This document shows, one piece after another, positions 29,752 to 37,721 of a stretch of DNA of 64,000 nt. The position numbers were made by a program, and so were the translations under genes. The notes under the pieces are model-generated. The model was not told where the DNA came from. It searched no databases and saw nothing but the letters and a program-made list of their open reading frames with translations. The stretch covers positions 4,836,001-4,900,000 of the forward strand of contig NZ_JAUSWV010000002.1 in the NCBI RefSeq assembly GCF_030815485.1, written 5' to 3'. Every line of letters starts with the position of its first letter. Position 1 is the first letter of the stretch. The stretch is from Streptomyces rishiriensis (GTDB taxonomy: Bacteria > Actinomycetota > Actinomycetes > Streptomycetales > Streptomycetaceae).

Positions 29752-30024
29752 ATGACTCCCCTCTTTCGACGCAAGGCCGCTCCGGGCGGGCGGTCGGTCA
29801 CCCTCATTCGTAAGTCCGGTTGTCATCTCTGCGACGACGCCGAGCGTGTGATCGAGAAGGTCTGCGGGGAACTCGGTGTGTCCTGGGAGCAGAAGGACAT
29901 CGCCGACGACCGGGAGCTGTACGACCAGTACTGGGAGCAGATCCCGGTGGTGCTGGTCGACGGCAGGCAGCACACGTTCTGGCGGGTGGACGAGAGCCGC
30001 CTGCGCAAAGAACTGGCCGGATGA
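29752..30024 (+). CDS. Glutaredoxin-family thiol protein
   Basis: This 90-residue thioredoxin-fold protein has redox motif CHLC in IRKSGCHLCDDAERV and a cis-Pro in EQIPVVLVDG. It probably reduces disulfides in the cytoplasm, using mycothiol or a thioredoxin-type reductant in an actinomycete. ATG 29752 is chosen because the domain starts nearby; ATG 29716 is possible. It lies upstream of rex, and a redox link is plausible but not shown by sequence. Confidence 0.85.
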   Translation: MTPLFRRKAAPGGRSVTLIRKSGCHLCDDAERVIEKVCGELGVSWEQKDIADDRELYDQYWEQIPVVLVDGRQHTFWRVDESRLRKELAG

Positions 30025-30180
30025 GAACTGACCGAGTAGTACAAGCTTGTACCGAACGTCGCTTAGGATCGATGGCGGTTTTGTCTCGGGGGCGGGATTC
30101 ACGAGGAGAGTGGCGGTTTTGCCCCCTGGAATGTTGCGCGTGACCCCGGTCACGTTTGCCGGGCAAATCGGACACCATCT

Positions 30181-30209
30181 TTGTGCACGCGTTCACAAAG
30201 ACATAGCCT
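30181..30209 (+). promoter_or_regulatory. rex-hem promoter with Rex operator
   Basis: TTGTGCACGCGTTCACAA (30181-30198) is a near-perfect Rex operator (TTGTGAANNNNTTCACAA). It overlaps a candidate -35 (TTGTGC), with TAGCCT as -10 at 30204-30209, 17 bases apart. Rex would repress this operon when NADH is low. Confidence 0.88.
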
Positions 30210-30274
30210 TCTGTCGACGGGGCGGTCTGGGAACGTGTGACCGCCTACAGCCCCGCTCTACCCGCAGGAGCACC

Positions 30275-31039
30275 GTGGCAACTGGCCGAACTCACCGACC
30301 GGCGACCCGTAGCCGAGGGATTCCCGAGGCCACCGTCGCCCGCCTTCCGCTGTACCTCCGCGCGCTGACCGCACTGTCGGAGCGCTCGGTCCCCACGGTC
30401 TCCTCCGAGGAGCTCGCGGCCGCGGCGGGAGTCAACTCCGCCAAGCTGCGCAAGGACTTCTCCTACCTGGGTTCCTACGGGACGCGGGGTGTCGGCTACG
30501 ACGTCGAGTACCTCGTGTACCAGATCTCCCGCGAGCTCGGACTCACCCAGGACTGGCCCGTCGTGATCGTCGGGATCGGTAACCTCGGCGCGGCCCTGGC
30601 CAACTACGGCGGCTTCGCCTCGCGTGGTTTCCGGGTCGCGGCGCTCATCGACGCCGATCCCTCGATGGCCGGGAAGCAGGTCGCCGGGATCTCCGTCCAG
30701 CACAGCGACGGCCTGGAGAAGATCATCTCCGACAACGGCGTCTCCATCGGGGTCATCACCACCCCGCCGGGCGTCGCCCAGCAGGTCTGCGACCGGCTCG
30801 TGGCCGCCGGCGTCACGTCGATCCTGAACTTCGCGCCGACCGTGCTGACCGTCCCGGACGGCGTCGACGTGCGCAAGGTCGACCTCTCCATCGAGCTCCA
30901 GATCCTCGCCTTCCACGAGCAGCGCAAGGCCGGCGAGGAAGCCGCGGCGAACGAGAGCGCCGTACCGGCGCCCGTCGGCCGCGCCGACTCCACCGACCGG
31001 GGACCCGACGGGGACGTACCCGCCGTGATGCCGGCATGA
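30275..31039 (+). CDS. rex: Redox-sensing transcriptional repressor Rex
   Basis: Rex senses the NADH/NAD+ ratio and represses respiratory and heme genes. The 254-residue protein has a winged-helix domain (about 18-75, ATVARLPLYLRALTALSE) and a Rossmann domain with GIGNLG (100-105). GTG 30275 follows GCAGGAG. The gene is autoregulated through the operator at 30181. Its stop overlaps the hemA start (ATGA), so rex is coupled to heme genes, as known in S. coelicolor. Confidence 0.96.
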   Translation: MATGRTHRPATRSRGIPEATVARLPLYLRALTALSERSVPTVSSEELAAAAGVNSAKLRKDFSYLGSYGTRGVGYDVEYLVYQISRELGLTQDWPVVIVGIGNLGAALANYGGFASRGFRVAALIDADPSMAGKQVAGISVQHSDGLEKIISDNGVSIGVITTPPGVAQQVCDRLVAAGVTSILNFAPTVLTVPDGVDVRKVDLSIELQILAFHEQRKAGEEAAANESAVPAPVGRADSTDRGPDGDVPAVMPA

Positions 31040-32778
31040 GTCTCCTCGTCGTCGGGCTGAGCCACCGCAGCGCCCCGGTCAGCGTGCTGGAACGGGCCTC
31101 GCTGTCCACGGACGCCCAGTTCAAGCTGTTGCAGGACACCGTCGCCGCCGAACCGGCCGCCGAGGCCGCGGTCCTCGCCACCTGCAACCGGATCGAGCTG
31201 TACGCCGACGTGGACAAGTTCCACGCCGGTGTCGCCGAGCTGTCCACGCTGCTCGCCCAGCACAGCGGGGTCGGGCTCGAGGAGCTCACCCCCTACCTGT
31301 ACGTGCACTACGAGGACCGCGCCGTCCACCACTTCTTCTCGGTGGCCTGCGGTCTGGACTCCATGGTCGTCGGCGAGGGACAGATCCTCGGGCAGCTCAA
31401 GGACGCCCTGGCCCGGGCGCAGGAGCTGCACACCGCCGGACGGCTGCTGAACGACCTGTTCCAGCAGGCCCTGCGGGTCGGCAAGCGCGCCCACTCCGAG
31501 ACCGGCATCGACCGCGCCGGACAGTCCCTGGTCACCTTCGGCCTGGAGCAGCTGGCCGCGGGCGGGGACGTGGCCGCGTGGGCGCGCGGCAAGAAGGCGC
31601 TGGTCATCGGCGCCGGTTCGATGTCCTCGCTGGCCGCCGCCACGCTCGCGCGTGCCGGGGTCTCCGAGATCGTCGTCGCCAACCGCACCTTCGACCGGGC
31701 CGAGCGGCTCGCCCGCCTGCTCGAGGAGCAGTACGGACAGCGCCTGACCGAGGCCGAGGGCACGGACGTGTCGGCCCGCGCGGTACCGATGGAGTCGGTG
31801 CCGGCCGAGCTGACACGTGCCGACGTGGCTGTCTCCTGTACCGGGGCGACGGGTCTGGTCCTGACGGCGGAGGCGGTCGCGGAGGCCCTCGAGGGCCGCA
31901 CCGGGGCCCCCGTCGCCTTCCACGACGAGGCCGCGGCGACGGACATACGGCCGCTGCCGCCCACCTCGGTCGGGACCGACGAGAACTGCCCCCTCGACCT
32001 GGCAGCGGTGCAGCAGCCCGCCGCACAGCAGTCCGGTTTCTCCGTGCTGGGAGAGGCCGCCGTCGCCGGCATGGACGCGGCGACGCTGGAGCAGCACGCC
32101 GCCTGGGTCGACAACGCGACCGTGGACCGCCGGCAGGCCGCCCGCCGTGGTCCCGAGGCCGACGCCGAGCTGATCGCCGCGCTCGCCGCGACCGCCGCCG
32201 CCCTCGGCCGTATCCCCGAGCGCCGCCGGCCCGAGCCGGTCGCCGCGCTCGCCCGGCCGGAGCCGGTCCTCTTCCTGCTCGACCTGGCGATGCCGCGGGA
32301 CGTCGACGCGGCATCCCACCGGCTGGCCGGCGTGCGGCTGGTGGACATCGAGTCGCTGGCGGAGGCCTCGGCCGACGCGCCGATGGCCGCCGACGTCGAC
32401 CAGGTGAGGCGGATCGTCGCCGACGAGGTCGCCGCCTTCGGCGCCGCACAGCGGGCCGCGCACATCACGCCGACCGTGGTCGCCCTGCGCACCATGGCCG
32501 CCGACGTCGTGGCCACGGAGATCGCCCGGCTCGACGGACGGCTGCCCGGCCTGGACGACAAGCACCGCGCCGAGATCACCCAGACCGTGAAGCGGGTCGT
32601 CGACAAGCTGTTGCACGCGCCGACCGTACGGGTCAAGCAACTCGCGGCCGAGCCCGGCGGCGCCGGGTACGCGGACGCGCTGCGGACCCTGTTCGACCTC
32701 GACCCGGAGGCGGTGGCCGCCGTGTCCCGGGCCGAGGAAAGCACCGAGAAGAACGCAGAGAACCGAGGGCCGGCATGA
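31036..32778 (+). CDS. hemA: Glutamyl-tRNA reductase
   Basis: HemA reduces glutamyl-tRNA to glutamate-1-semialdehyde, the first committed step of the C5 heme pathway. At 580 residues it is long. The N-terminal catalytic domain has C50 in LATCNRIELY and GLSHRSAPV. The NADPH domain shows LVIGAGSMSSLAAATL. An inserted Ala/Pro/Gln-rich region of about 120 residues sits between TGATGLVLTAEAV and LFLLDLAMPRDV, where shorter homologues run straight on. The C-terminal dimer helix follows. It starts within the rex stop and overlaps hemC by ATGA. Confidence 0.95.
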   Translation: MSLLVVGLSHRSAPVSVLERASLSTDAQFKLLQDTVAAEPAAEAAVLATCNRIELYADVDKFHAGVAELSTLLAQHSGVGLEELTPYLYVHYEDRAVHHFFSVACGLDSMVVGEGQILGQLKDALARAQELHTAGRLLNDLFQQALRVGKRAHSETGIDRAGQSLVTFGLEQLAAGGDVAAWARGKKALVIGAGSMSSLAAATLARAGVSEIVVANRTFDRAERLARLLEEQYGQRLTEAEGTDVSARAVPMESVPAELTRADVAVSCTGATGLVLTAEAVAEALEGRTGAPVAFHDEAAATDIRPLPPTSVGTDENCPLDLAAVQQPAAQQSGFSVLGEAAVAGMDAATLEQHAAWVDNATVDRRQAARRGPEADAELIAALAATAAALGRIPERRRPEPVAALARPEPVLFLLDLAMPRDVDAASHRLAGVRLVDIESLAEASADAPMAADVDQVRRIVADEVAAFGAAQRAAHITPTVVALRTMAADVVATEIARLDGRLPGLDDKHRAEITQTVKRVVDKLLHAPTVRVKQLAAEPGGAGYADALRTLFDLDPEAVAAVSRAEESTEKNAENRGPA

Positions 32779-33743
32779 GCGGCAAGAGTACGAAGGCACT
32801 GAGACTGGGGACGAGGCGGAGCAGACTCGCCATGGCCCAGTCCGGGCAGGTCGCGGAGGCCGTGAGCCAGGTGACCGGACGGCCCGTGGAACTCGTCGAG
32901 ATCACCACCTACGGCGATGTCTCCCGCGAGCACCTCGCGCAGATCGGCGGCACGGGCGTCTTCGTGACCGCGCTGCGCGACGCGCTGGCCAAGGGCGAGG
33001 TCGACTTCGCGGTTCACTCGCTGAAGGACCTGCCGACCACGCAGCCCGAGGACCTGGTCCTGGCCGCCGTACCGGTGCGCGAGGACCCCCACGACGTGAT
33101 CGTCGCCCGGGACGCGCTGAAGTTCACCGACCTGCCGCGCGGGGCACGCATCGGTACGGGTTCGCCGCGCCGCATGGCGCAGCTGAACGCGTACGCGCGC
33201 AGCCACGGGCTGGACATCGAGACCGTGCCGATCCGCGGGAACGTCGACACGCGGATCCGGTACGTGCACGACGGCGAGCTGGACGCGGTGGTGCTGGCGG
33301 CGGCCGGCCTCAGCCGCATCGGCCGCATCGACGAGGTCACCGACTTCCTGTCGATAGACACGGTTCTGCCCGCTCCCGGCCAGGGAGCACTGGCGATCGA
33401 GTGTGCCGCGGACAACGCGTCACTGATCGCCGCGCTCGGTGAGCTCGACGACCCGTTCACCCGGATCGCCGTGACCGCCGAACGGTCCCTGCTCGCCGCC
33501 CTGGAGGCCGGCTGCTCCGCCCCTGTGGGCGCACTGGCCGACCTCCTGGCCGACGGGCAGATTGTCAACGAAATGCGCCTGCGTGGCGTCGTCGGCACCA
33601 CCGACGGCACGCGCATGGTGCAGCTGTCCACCACCGGTCCCGTGCCCGAGACACACGACGGGGCAATGGCGCTCGGTCGCGAACTCGCAGCCGAGATGCT
33701 CGCCCAGGGCGCGGCCGGTCTGATGGGGGAGCGAGCACTGTGA
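32775..33743 (+). CDS. hemC: Porphobilinogen deaminase (hydroxymethylbilane synthase)
   Basis: HemC polymerises four porphobilinogen units into hydroxymethylbilane. The 322-residue length is usual. Conserved blocks include the N-terminal LRLGTRRSRLAMAQSG, DFAVHSLKDLP with the active-site Asp region, and the dipyrromethane cofactor Cys C247 in LEAGCSAPVGA. The ATG at 32775 overlaps the hemA stop and its own stop overlaps the hemD GTG, so the three enzymes are translationally coupled. Confidence 0.97.
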   Translation: MSGKSTKALRLGTRRSRLAMAQSGQVAEAVSQVTGRPVELVEITTYGDVSREHLAQIGGTGVFVTALRDALAKGEVDFAVHSLKDLPTTQPEDLVLAAVPVREDPHDVIVARDALKFTDLPRGARIGTGSPRRMAQLNAYARSHGLDIETVPIRGNVDTRIRYVHDGELDAVVLAAAGLSRIGRIDEVTDFLSIDTVLPAPGQGALAIECAADNASLIAALGELDDPFTRIAVTAERSLLAALEAGCSAPVGALADLLADGQIVNEMRLRGVVGTTDGTRMVQLSTTGPVPETHDGAMALGRELAAEMLAQGAAGLMGERAL

Positions 33744-35446
33744 GCCCCACCGCCCTTCCAGCCGCCGGTCCTGAACACGGGCACGTCACCTTCCTGGGTG
33801 CCGGACCCGGGGATCCGGGACTACTGACTCTGCGCGCCGTGGAGGCGCTTGCGCACGCGGACGTCCTCGTCGCCGAGCACGAGGTGCTCGACGTCGTACG
33901 GACGCACGCGAGGCCGGGCGTCGCCGTCGTGAACGCGGAAGCGGGTCCTTCGTGGGACCCTCTTCCGGGCACGGGCGCGCCCCTCCCGACGATCGTTGAC
34001 GGCACGTCAACAACCGCTGAGGTACCCGCTGTGCGCGATGCCGCACATCTTGTCATGGAGGCCGCGCGGGGCGGCAGGCGGGTCGTCCGTGCGGTGACCG
34101 GGGACCCCGGACTGGATACGTACGCGGCCGCGGAAATGCTCGCGTGCGCGGCGGCCGGTGTTCCCTTCGAGGTCGTACCCGGTGTCGCGGCCGCCGTCGG
34201 CGTACCCGCCTACGCCGGTGTGCCGCTGCGGGACGCGCAGGGCGCCGACGTCCGGTTCGTCGACGCGCGCACGGCTTCGGACCGCTGCTGGAGCGAGGTC
34301 GGGGCGTCCGACGGCACGGTCGTCGTGTCGACGACCCTCGACGCGGTGGCCTCGGCCGCCGGCGAGCTGGTGTCGGCGGGGCGCAAGCCCGATACGCCGA
34401 TGACGGTCACCGTGGCCGGTACGACGACACGGCAGCGGACGTGGTCGGCGACCCTCGGCACCATCGCGCAGACGCTGAAGCAGGCGAAGGTGCTGCCCTC
34501 CCCGGAGGGCGGCCGCCCGGTGATAGCCGTGGTCGGTGAGCGTTCCGCCCCCGCCCAGCGCGACCAGCTGTCGTGGTTCGAGTCCAAGCCGCTGTTCGGC
34601 TGGAAGGTGCTCGTGCCGCGTACGAAGGAGCAGGCGGTGTCGCTCTCCGACCGGCTGCGCTCGTACGGCGCCGTGCCGCACGAGGTGCCGACGATCGCCG
34701 TCGAGCCGCCGCGCACCCCCCAGCAGATGGAGCGTGCCGTCAAGGGCCTGGTGACGGGCCGCTACGAGTGGATCGCGTTCACCTCGGTCAACGCCGTCAA
34801 GGCGGTGCGCGAGAAGTTCGAGGAGTACGGGCTCGACGCGCGTGCCTTCGCGGGCATCAAGGTCGCCGCGGTGGGCGAGCAGACGGCGAAGGCGCTCGTC
34901 GCCTTCGGTGTGAAGCCGGACCTCGTGCCGAGCGGTGAGCAGTCGGCCGCCGGGCTCCTCGAGGACTGGCCGCCCTACGACCCGGTCTTCGACCCGATCG
35001 ACCGGGTGTTCCTGCCGCGCGCCGACATCGCCACCGAGACCCTGGTCGCCGGGCTCATCGAGCTGGGCTGGGAGGTCGACGACGTCACCGCCTACCGGAC
35101 CGTGCGGGCCTCGCCGCCGCCGGCCGAGACCCGCGAGGCGATCAAGGGCGGCGGCTTCGACGCCGTGCTGTTCACGTCGTCGTCCACTGTGCGCAACCTG
35201 GTGGGCATCGCCGGGAAGCCGCACAACGTGACGGTCATCGCCTGCATCGGTCCCGCCACGGCCAAGACGGCCGAGGAGCACGGGCTGCGGGTCGACGTCA
35301 TGGCGCCCGAACCCTCCGCGCTCAAGCTGGCCGAGGCGCTGGCCGACTTCGGGCTGCGCCGGCGGGCCGCGGCCCAGGAGGCCGGTGACCCGGTCAGCCG
35401 GCCGAGCGAGCGGCGTCCTGGAGCGCGCCGGAGGCGGGCCACCTGA
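33740..35446 (+). CDS. hemD: Uroporphyrinogen-III synthase fused to a divergent SUMT-like domain
   Basis: HemD cyclises hydroxymethylbilane to uroporphyrinogen III. The 568-residue protein has two parts. Residues about 15-260 resemble uroporphyrinogen-III methyltransferase, with FLGAGPGDPGLLTLRAVEAL and VPGVAAAVGVPAYAGVPL. Residues about 290-545 are the HemD domain (GWKVLVPRTKEQAVSLSDRL; FTSSSTVRNLVG). In the methyltransferase part the usual GGDP(F/Y)VFGRGGEE block is replaced by TGDPGLDTYAAAE, and PLTHR by PLRDAQ, so methylation may be lost. GTG 33740 overlaps hemC. A strong terminator follows. Confidence 0.92.
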   Translation: MSPTALPAAGPEHGHVTFLGAGPGDPGLLTLRAVEALAHADVLVAEHEVLDVVRTHARPGVAVVNAEAGPSWDPLPGTGAPLPTIVDGTSTTAEVPAVRDAAHLVMEAARGGRRVVRAVTGDPGLDTYAAAEMLACAAAGVPFEVVPGVAAAVGVPAYAGVPLRDAQGADVRFVDARTASDRCWSEVGASDGTVVVSTTLDAVASAAGELVSAGRKPDTPMTVTVAGTTTRQRTWSATLGTIAQTLKQAKVLPSPEGGRPVIAVVGERSAPAQRDQLSWFESKPLFGWKVLVPRTKEQAVSLSDRLRSYGAVPHEVPTIAVEPPRTPQQMERAVKGLVTGRYEWIAFTSVNAVKAVREKFEEYGLDARAFAGIKVAAVGEQTAKALVAFGVKPDLVPSGEQSAAGLLEDWPPYDPVFDPIDRVFLPRADIATETLVAGLIELGWEVDDVTAYRTVRASPPPAETREAIKGGGFDAVLFTSSSTVRNLVGIAGKPHNVTVIACIGPATAKTAEEHGLRVDVMAPEPSALKLAEALADFGLRRRAAAQEAGDPVSRPSERRPGARRRRAT

Positions 35447-35470
35447 GTCCCGAGGACGCGGACCGACAGT

Positions 35471-35524
35471 GCGCGCGGCCCCGGACCCGATTCGACGGGT
35501 ACGGGGCCGCGCGCGCGTTCGCTC
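35471..35524 (+). terminator. Terminator after the rex-hemACD operon
   Basis: A perfect 12-bp GC stem (35471-35482 with 35513-35524) encloses an inner ACCCG/CGGGT hairpin, 24 bases after the hemD stop. It separates hemB from the operon. The rest of the gap to 35803 holds the hemB promoter region, with no gene. Confidence 0.8.
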
Positions 35525-35803
35525 CGGGCCGGGGGCTGCCCGAGGCGCGCCGGCCCGTCGGCGGTGACGGTGGGGCGTCCACCGGTATCCACGGCGACCG
35601 ATCCTGATCGCGTGCTGGGTGGCGGCGGGCCAGGTCTTGGTCCGGATCGCCCGGCCGTACCGGCCGGAGGCGCCCTTCCGCGCGAGGTCGTCACGAACCG
35701 AGGTCACGTGAGGCACACCGGGCACACGGTGGCACATGCGCGGAGTGGCGGGCCGACTCGGCGTCGGCAAAGGCGGGGCCGGGGCGGGCGTAGCGTAGGG
35801 CGT

Positions 35804-36796
35804 ATGACGAAGTACGGATCCTTTCCCGGTTCGCGTCCCCGGCGGCTGCGTACCACCCCCGTCATGCGGCGCATGGTCGCGGAGACCCGGCTGCATCCGG
35901 CGGACTTCATCCTGCCCGCGTTCGTGCGGGAGGGCGTGAGCGAGCCGGTGCCGATCCAGGCCATGCCCGGTGTCGTGCAGCACACGCGCGACAGCCTGAA
36001 GAAGGCGGCGCTGGAGGCCGTACAGGCCGGGATTTCCGGGATCATGCTCTTCGGCGTGCCGGAGGAGTCGAAGAAGGACGCCCTCGGCACGCCCGGGACC
36101 GACCCGGACGGGATCCTCCAGGTCGCCATCCGGGACGTGCGGGCCGAGGTCGGGGACGACCTGCTCGTCATGTCAGACCTGTGCCTGGACGAGACGATCG
36201 ATCACGGGCACTGCGGGGTGCTGGACGAGCAAGGGCGCGTCGACAACGACGCCACCCTGGAGCGGTACGCCGAGATGGCGCAGGTCCAGGCCGATGCCGG
36301 CGCCCATGTCGTCGGGCCCAGCGGGATGATGGACGGGCAGATCGGGGTCATCCGTGACGCCCTGGACCAGATCGGCCGGGAGGACGTCTCGATCCTCGCC
36401 TACACCGCCAAGTACTCGTCGGCCTTCTACGGTCCGTTCCGGGAGGCCGTCGGGTCGTCCCTGAAGGGCGACCGGAAGACGTACCAGCAGGATCCGGCGA
36501 ACCTCCGCGAATCCCTGCGCGAGCTGGCGCTGGACCTGGAGGAGGGCGCCGACATGGTCATGGTGAAGCCGGCCGGACCGTATCTGGACGTCCTCGCCCG
36601 CGTCGCCGAAGCCGTGGACGTGCCCGTCGCCGCCTACCAGATCTCCGGCGAGTACTCGATGGTCGAGGCCGCCGCAGAGAAGGGCTGGGTCGACCGCGAC
36701 CGGGCGATCCTCGAGACGCTGACCGGCATCAAGCGGGCCGGAGCGCGGAACATCCTCACCTACTGGGCCACCGAAGTGGCCCAGAAGCTGCGGTAG
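35804..36796 (+). CDS. hemB: Porphobilinogen synthase (delta-aminolevulinic acid dehydratase)
   Basis: HemB condenses two 5-aminolevulinate molecules to porphobilinogen. The length of 330 residues is normal. The two Schiff-base lysines are K203 in AYTAKYSSAFYGPF and K255 in VMVKPAGPYLD. The metal site is unusual: C127, D129 and C137 occupy the positions that are three Cys in zinc-type enzymes and Asp/Ala types in magnesium enzymes. ATG 35804 has a weak Shine-Dalgarno (TAGGGCGT). It has its own transcript, as a terminator precedes it. Confidence 0.96.
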   Translation: MTKYGSFPGSRPRRLRTTPVMRRMVAETRLHPADFILPAFVREGVSEPVPIQAMPGVVQHTRDSLKKAALEAVQAGISGIMLFGVPEESKKDALGTPGTDPDGILQVAIRDVRAEVGDDLLVMSDLCLDETIDHGHCGVLDEQGRVDNDATLERYAEMAQVQADAGAHVVGPSGMMDGQIGVIRDALDQIGREDVSILAYTAKYSSAFYGPFREAVGSSLKGDRKTYQQDPANLRESLRELALDLEEGADMVMVKPAGPYLDVLARVAEAVDVPVAAYQISGEYSMVEAAAEKGWVDRDRAILETLTGIKRAGARNILTYWATEVAQKLR

Positions 36797-36807
36797 TCCG
36801 CCCGTTC

Positions 36808-37533
36808 TCACCAGGACAGCGCGTCGTCCATGCCCTGCTGCCAGTACGTCACCGTCAGGGAGCTGTCGTAGTAGAGGCCCTTGGCGGGCAGGGGCGGCGT
36901 CGCGGAGGCGCCGCCGTCGCTGTTCGGGGTGTAGCCCTGGAAGGCGACCGTCAGCTTCTTGGCCGTCTGTCCGCCGTCGCCGCTGCCGTCGGCGGCGGAC
37001 AGCAGGACGCCGGCGTAGCCGGACTCGCCGGGCGCGAGGCTCGTCACCGCCTGCGGCCGCGTCTTCTCGGCGGCCTGCGGCACCCACTGCATCTCGTCGA
37101 AGCGCACGACCGGGTAGTAGGTCAGGTCGCAGGTCCTGCTGCCGGTGTTGGTCACCGTGAGCAGCATGTGGTTGAGCGGGCGGGCGACCGGCTCTGCGGT
37201 GACCTCGGTGTTCGACCCGTTGCACAGGACGCGGGAGCCGGAGGCGGTGTCGGCCTTGTCGTCCGTCCTGGCGCCCGTGTCGCCGCCTGTGGCGGAGCCC
37301 TTGCCGGCGCCGGTGTTGCCGGCCGTCCCGCCGGTCGAGCCCGCCGTGTCCTTCGACGGGGTCGTGCCGGCGCCCTTGTCGGTGGCGGGCGTGGGCTGTG
37401 CCGCCGTGGCCGTCGACGACGCCGGGCGCGACGCTCCCTCGTCCTGTACGCCCGTCCCGTCCTCGCACGCCGTGAGCGCGAGGGCGGTCAGCGCGGTGAG
37501 GGCGAGCAGGTGGCTGGTGCGGCGGATACGCAT
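36808..37533 (-). CDS. DUF4232-type secreted lipoprotein
   Basis: This 241-residue lipoprotein begins with a signal sequence ending in a lipobox (LTALALTACED, Cys near residue 20). A Thr/Gly/Ala-rich linker of about 70 residues follows, then a beta-rich domain with RVLCNGSNTEVTAEPVARPL and VTNTGSRTCDLTYYPVVRF, which matches DUF4232. Start ATG 37533 follows GGAAGAGGAC. Function is unknown; DUF4232 proteins are surface proteins in actinomycetes. The gene is divergent from an HTH-TM protein that is flanked by a second, related lipoprotein. Confidence 0.8.
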   Translation of the reverse strand: MRIRRTSHLLALTALTALALTACEDGTGVQDEGASRPASSTATAAQPTPATDKGAGTTPSKDTAGSTGGTAGNTGAGKGSATGGDTGARTDDKADTASGSRVLCNGSNTEVTAEPVARPLNHMLLTVTNTGSRTCDLTYYPVVRFDEMQWVPQAAEKTRPQAVTSLAPGESGYAGVLLSAADGSGDGGQTAKKLTVAFQGYTPNSDGGASATPPLPAKGLYYDSSLTVTYWQQGMDDALSW

Positions 37534-37721
37534 CGTGAAGTCCTCTTCCGGAATGGCGGGTTGAAGCGCCGTGCTTGGATGACCAAAGCTTGTGGGGGGA
37601 TCCGTCCCGGCCGCCATGTCCGGCGGGCGATCAGGGACGCTGGAACGCCGGCAATGGGTCTGACCTGCGGAATCGGACCGTCCCTGGAACGCGGGGATGG
37701 GACACGGGGAGTGGAGGAACG

